Shown piece after piece: positions 61,313-64,000 of a stretch of DNA of 64,000 bases (its first letter is position 1; every line of letters begins with the position of its first letter). Position numbers and translations under genes: made by a program. This DNA is from Lachnospiraceae bacterium (lineage in GTDB: Bacteria > Bacillota > Clostridia > Lachnospirales > Lachnospiraceae). Below the pieces are notes generated by a model. The model saw only the letters and a list, made by a program, of their open reading frames with translations. It was not told where the DNA came from and did not search any database. The stretch spans positions 1 to 64,000 of the forward strand of contig JAFRVX010000165.1 in assembly GCA_017438305.1 (NCBI GenBank), given 5' to 3'.

Positions 61313-63070
61313 TTACTTCATATATCCGTTCGCATCGAACGTATAGTTCTTGCCGTCGATCTTAATGGTGCAGTTCTTCGCATACCAGCCAGACGTGTCG
61401 CCGTACCACCAGCCTGTGCTGTTCTTCTTCCAGCTGGCCCTGTACTTATAGGTCCACGTTCCGTCGGCGTTCAGCCACCAGCCGCTGCACCACTCCTTCG
61501 CGGCCATGGCTCCGCTTTCCTTGAAGTAATAGGTCTTGCCGTCTATGGTCTTCCAGCCGGTGACCATGGCGCCTGAAGTGCCCAGATAGTACCATGTGCT
61601 GCCCAGCTTCTTCCAGCCGGTCTGCATCGCTCCGGAACTGCTGAAATAATACCAGCTGCCGCCGACCTTCTGCCAGCCGGTGACCATGGCGCCTGAGGTG
61701 CCCAGATAGTACCATATGCCGTTCAGCTTCAGCCAGCCTGTCTGCATATAGCCGGAGGCGTCAAAATGATACCACTTGCCGCCGATCTTCTCCCACTGGT
61801 TCCTCGGGTAAGTTCCGTCGGCGCGGCGGTACCACCAGCCCTTGGCGTTCTTGATCCATTTCCCGCCGGCAGACTGACCCGCGTTCTGGATAACAACGCG
61901 CTTTGCAGGCTCTGTGCCGTCCAGAATATTATCCCCGGTCACAACAGCGTTTACCGGTTCCGTGATCTTCAGAGAACTGCCCAGCACCAGCGTTCCGCCC
62001 TCTGATGAATCTATAGCTCCGACGCCGCCCTCAATGGTGACCGATACCGCCGCATTCCCGATACTGAGTACCGCATTATCAAGGATCACGCCGTATTCCT
62101 CACCGGACATACGTACGGAACCGCCGCTTATGTATAAACCGTCTTCATCCAGACAGATACCGACTCCTACGACTCCTTCAGCCTCCAGCGTACCGCCTGT
62201 CACCTCTGCGCGGACGGCATTGATGCCATACATATGCCCGACAGCGTTGACGGTCCCCCCGGAGATCCTTACAGTCTCCGGACTCGCGATCCCGGATGAT
62301 CCGGAAAATGTCGTGACCGTACCGCCTTTAATGTGGACCCCGCCTTCCGCAAAAATGGCCTCAAACGGTCCGGAAGCGTTGATGTCGGCGTCTATCGTCA
62401 AAGATCCGTCAAGCACACATATGCCGCCGTAAAGATCATTCAGTTCGGCGGTTCCTGTGATGGTAAGATCTGTCCCTATCGCATAGATCTGATAATACCG
62501 TTCATGTGCTCCGGCAACTGCAGCTCCGTCCAGAACAAGCGTCCCCGATTCCGGAAGGAAGCGGGCAGTCCCGTCGCCCAGAATATCGTCCCGGTTTTCC
62601 ACCGTCACCTGAGTCTCGCCGAGCCACAGATAATTCGCCGACACCGTAATAAGATCCGTATCGACTATGAGGACAGAACCGTTTTGGTAGATCTCCTTCT
62701 CTCTGACTTCCGTATCATTCAGCGAAACGCCTGTATTCTCGGTAAAGTAGTGTTCATCCGCCGCTGTAAGTTCGATCTCGGCAAAATACCTCCTGCCCTC
62801 TTCGAAGGTCTTCGGCGTAACGCCGCCTTCCGTATACCAGTTTGCGCGCGTGATAGTGACGTTTTCACCATAATTCAGGGCAACATTCGCCGCCGCGCCG
62901 CCGGCAGGAGCTTCAGATGCCGCGCCTAAAGCCGGCAGCTCCAGGTAAAGACTTACGTAATCGATCAGGCCTTCTTCAATATCATCCGCCTGCACACTCA
63001 GGCTCCCCGCCGGACACAGGGGCAGGAGCAGCACCAGTATCATAAGCATACTCATGATCCGCTTTTTCAT
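61313..63070 (-). CDS. Secreted beta-helix-like protein with cell-wall-binding C-terminus
   Basis: About 585 residues. ATG 63070 has GGAGG 8 bases upstream and is followed by a signal peptide (IMSMLMILVLLLPLCPAGSL). The N-terminal region has a DITRANWYTEGGVTP-like beta module, then a parallel beta-helix of short rungs (GSLTIDADINASG, VHIKGGTVTTFSG, VRISGGTVNAVG). Seven wall-binding repeats and the end module shared with the two neighbours follow. Such helices often bind or cut polysaccharides, but no catalytic residue can be assigned. First of the tandem set, with its own promoter (63212-63240). Confidence 0.83.
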   Translation of the reverse strand: MKKRIMSMLMILVLLLPLCPAGSLSVQADDIEEGLIDYVSLYLELPALGAASEAPAGGAAANVALNYGENVTITRANWYTEGGVTPKTFEEGRRYFAEIELTAADEHYFTENTGVSLNDTEVREKEIYQNGSVLIVDTDLITVSANYLWLGETQVTVENRDDILGDGTARFLPESGTLVLDGAAVAGAHERYYQIYAIGTDLTITGTAELNDLYGGICVLDGSLTIDADINASGPFEAIFAEGGVHIKGGTVTTFSGSSGIASPETVRISGGTVNAVGHMYGINAVRAEVTGGTLEAEGVVGVGICLDEDGLYISGGSVRMSGEEYGVILDNAVLSIGNAAVSVTIEGGVGAIDSSEGGTLVLGSSLKITEPVNAVVTGDNILDGTEPAKRVVIQNAGQSAGGKWIKNAKGWWYRRADGTYPRNQWEKIGGKWYHFDASGYMQTGWLKLNGIWYYLGTSGAMVTGWQKVGGSWYYFSSSGAMQTGWKKLGSTWYYLGTSGAMVTGWKTIDGKTYYFKESGAMAAKEWCSGWWLNADGTWTYKYRASWKKNSTGWWYGDTSGWYAKNCTIKIDGKNYTFDANGYMK

Positions 63071-63211
63071 GTACCGTACCTCCACTCTTATACGTAATCT
63101 GATGACATTTTTCCGCATCCTTGAAAATGCCGTTTTTGAAAATCCATCGTTTTGAAAATACATTCTTTTTCAGGGAAATGCCGCATACCTTTTCCCTTTG
63201 TTTCTATAGTC

Positions 63212-63240
63212 ATTGTAACAGAACAACAGCAACTTCTCAA
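63212..63240 (-). promoter_or_regulatory. Promoter of the beta-helix surface protein gene
   Basis: On the minus strand TTGAGA (63240-63235), 17-base spacer, TACAAT (63217-63212). It gives a leader of about 135 bases to the ATG at 63070. Confidence 0.72.
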
Positions 63241-63304
63241 GGACTTATATGTTGAATATATATGAAAAATATTGGCGTCGTACTGAAAAGGTGCTCCGAG
63301 GCGC

Positions 63305-63331
63305 AAAAAAACGGTGCATTTCTGCACCGTT
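63305..63331 (-). terminator. Terminator of the EEP-family gene
   Basis: AACGGTGCA (63310-63318) and TGCACCGTT (63323-63331) with a TTTC loop. The A-run at 63305-63310 reads as a U-tract on the minus strand. It follows the stop at 63408 by about 75 bases. Confidence 0.85.
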
Positions 63332-63407
63332 AAAGATATCTCTTCCATCATCATGTTTACATTCGTACTCAGCTCATTTTGAATTTAAGCGCGAATGCCG
63401 CCTTGCC

Positions 63408-64000
63408 TCATTTTCCGCTGAGAAGAAATCCGGCGTACAAGAGCTTATGGTCAGAACAGTCAGCGTCTGATACGCCGCTGGAAAGCTCGGTGAAGCCTTC
63501 GCTTACGACGATATTGTCGGGGGAAGAATTAAACCAGTGGAAGGTGCCGTAACGTCTGTCTTCCCGGTTGACGTAATAAGCGGCTTCCAGATAGCTGATA
63601 TCTCCGATATTAAAACTGTTCAGATCTCCCAGAAGGACATATCGATCACAGGCTTTCAGCAATTTTACGATGGCTCTCATCTGTTTGATGCGTACCGAGC
63701 GGTTCTCGAAAGAAAGATGCGTCACAAATACATCCAGCTTAACGCCTTCCACGGTGATGACCGCATGTCCCAGCGAACGGCCTTCGCCGCTGCCGGAATC
63801 CAGGGGGATCACTTCAAAACTGTCAATGGGGTAACGGGATAATATAGCCGTTCCGTATTCCCCGCTCCCAAGAGAGATGGCTTTCGAGAAAGCATGGTAA
63901 GGATAGCCTGCCAGCCGGGCCAGCTCCGCGGGTTCGTCCATATTGCCGGAGCGCTCGCAGTTTACATCCACTTCCTGAAGCCCGATAATATCCGGAGAAA
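63408..64000 (-). CDS. Endonuclease/exonuclease/phosphatase-family protein, 5' end outside window
   Basis: At least 197 residues; the frame stays open to the window edge. SPDIIGLQEVDVNCERSG carries the catalytic Glu of the EEP fold (QE motif). VFVTHLSFENRSVRI, LLGDLNSFNIGD (D-x-N) and a final DCSDHKLLYAGF (SDH) complete the metal and catalytic set. It hydrolyses a phosphodiester or phosphomonoester, possibly in nucleic acid or lipid. No signal can be judged because the start is missing. Confidence 0.85.
   Translation of the reverse strand, partial: SPDIIGLQEVDVNCERSGNMDEPAELARLAGYPYHAFSKAISLGSGEYGTAILSRYPIDSFEVIPLDSGSGEGRSLGHAVITVEGVKLDVFVTHLSFENRSVRIKQMRAIVKLLKACDRYVLLGDLNSFNIGDISYLEAAYYVNREDRRYGTFHWFNSSPDNIVVSEGFTELSSGVSDADCSDHKLLYAGFLLSGK

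Overview
The window looks like a chromosomal segment of a fairly GC-rich Lachnospiraceae-type Clostridium (Firmicutes). The support is a DUF3881 protein overlapping serS, HrcA/CIRCE-type control of a small heat-shock protein, cation-symporter plus glycoside hydrolase clusters, a type I-B-like CRISPR repeat, YG-type cell-wall-binding proteins and strong GGAGG ribosome binding sites. No rRNA, tRNA, phage or plasmid genes were seen. Most genes are on the minus strand.

Layout. 1-1400: an AT-rich three-gene strip (DUF3784-like, ABM-like, DUF1697) and the first codons of a gene leaving the left edge. 1856-9670: exonuclease, esterase, a large sensor-type SpoIIE phosphatase, and the serS-DUF3881 operon. 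10002-13070: a UroD-like methyltransferase and a corrinoid-activating ASKHA/ferredoxin protein. 13071-19144: an AT-richer block with a lipoprotein, a small secreted protein, a complete IS1380-family insertion sequence, a 54-residue secreted peptide, and a 602-residue regulator with two HTH domains that converges on the peptide gene. 19335-25136: a minus-strand operon of EtfB, an EtfA-MetF fusion, a homocysteine-methyltransferase-like protein, a DUF2284 protein, a pterin-binding methyltransferase and a corrinoid protein. Together with the 10002-13070 genes it forms a nearly complete corrinoid/folate methyl-transfer route with its own electron-transfer flavoprotein.

25701-29483: pseudouridine synthase, acyl-ACP thioesterase, HAD phosphatase, a broken IS200/IS605 end, and Hsp20 with a CIRCE operator. 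29877-33741: GPH transporter and a YihQ-like GH31 enzyme that lacks the sulfonate-binding Arg. 34057-37185: zinc-ribbon membrane protein, 2-hydroxyacid dehydrogenase, lipoprotein. 37455-37743: a decayed CRISPR array without cas genes. 38233-40914: an FAD oxidoreductase and a YugP-family protein whose HExxH motif is destroyed. 41304-51704: a glycan locus (GPH transporter, GH2, sugar isomerase-like, GH78, GH1) divergent from an AraC regulator with a 12-bp inverted-repeat operator. 52016-63070: an MBL-fold protein, a relic of a second copy of it, and four cell-wall-binding surface proteins. The right edge holds a partial EEP-family nuclease.

Two patterns recur. At least nine intergenic gaps carry short tandem repeats, each with a different unit (10 to 36 bp), and several conserved enzymes carry low-complexity loop insertions. 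The candidates most likely to be new biology are the EtfA-MetF fusion module and the double-HTH regulator/peptide pair.
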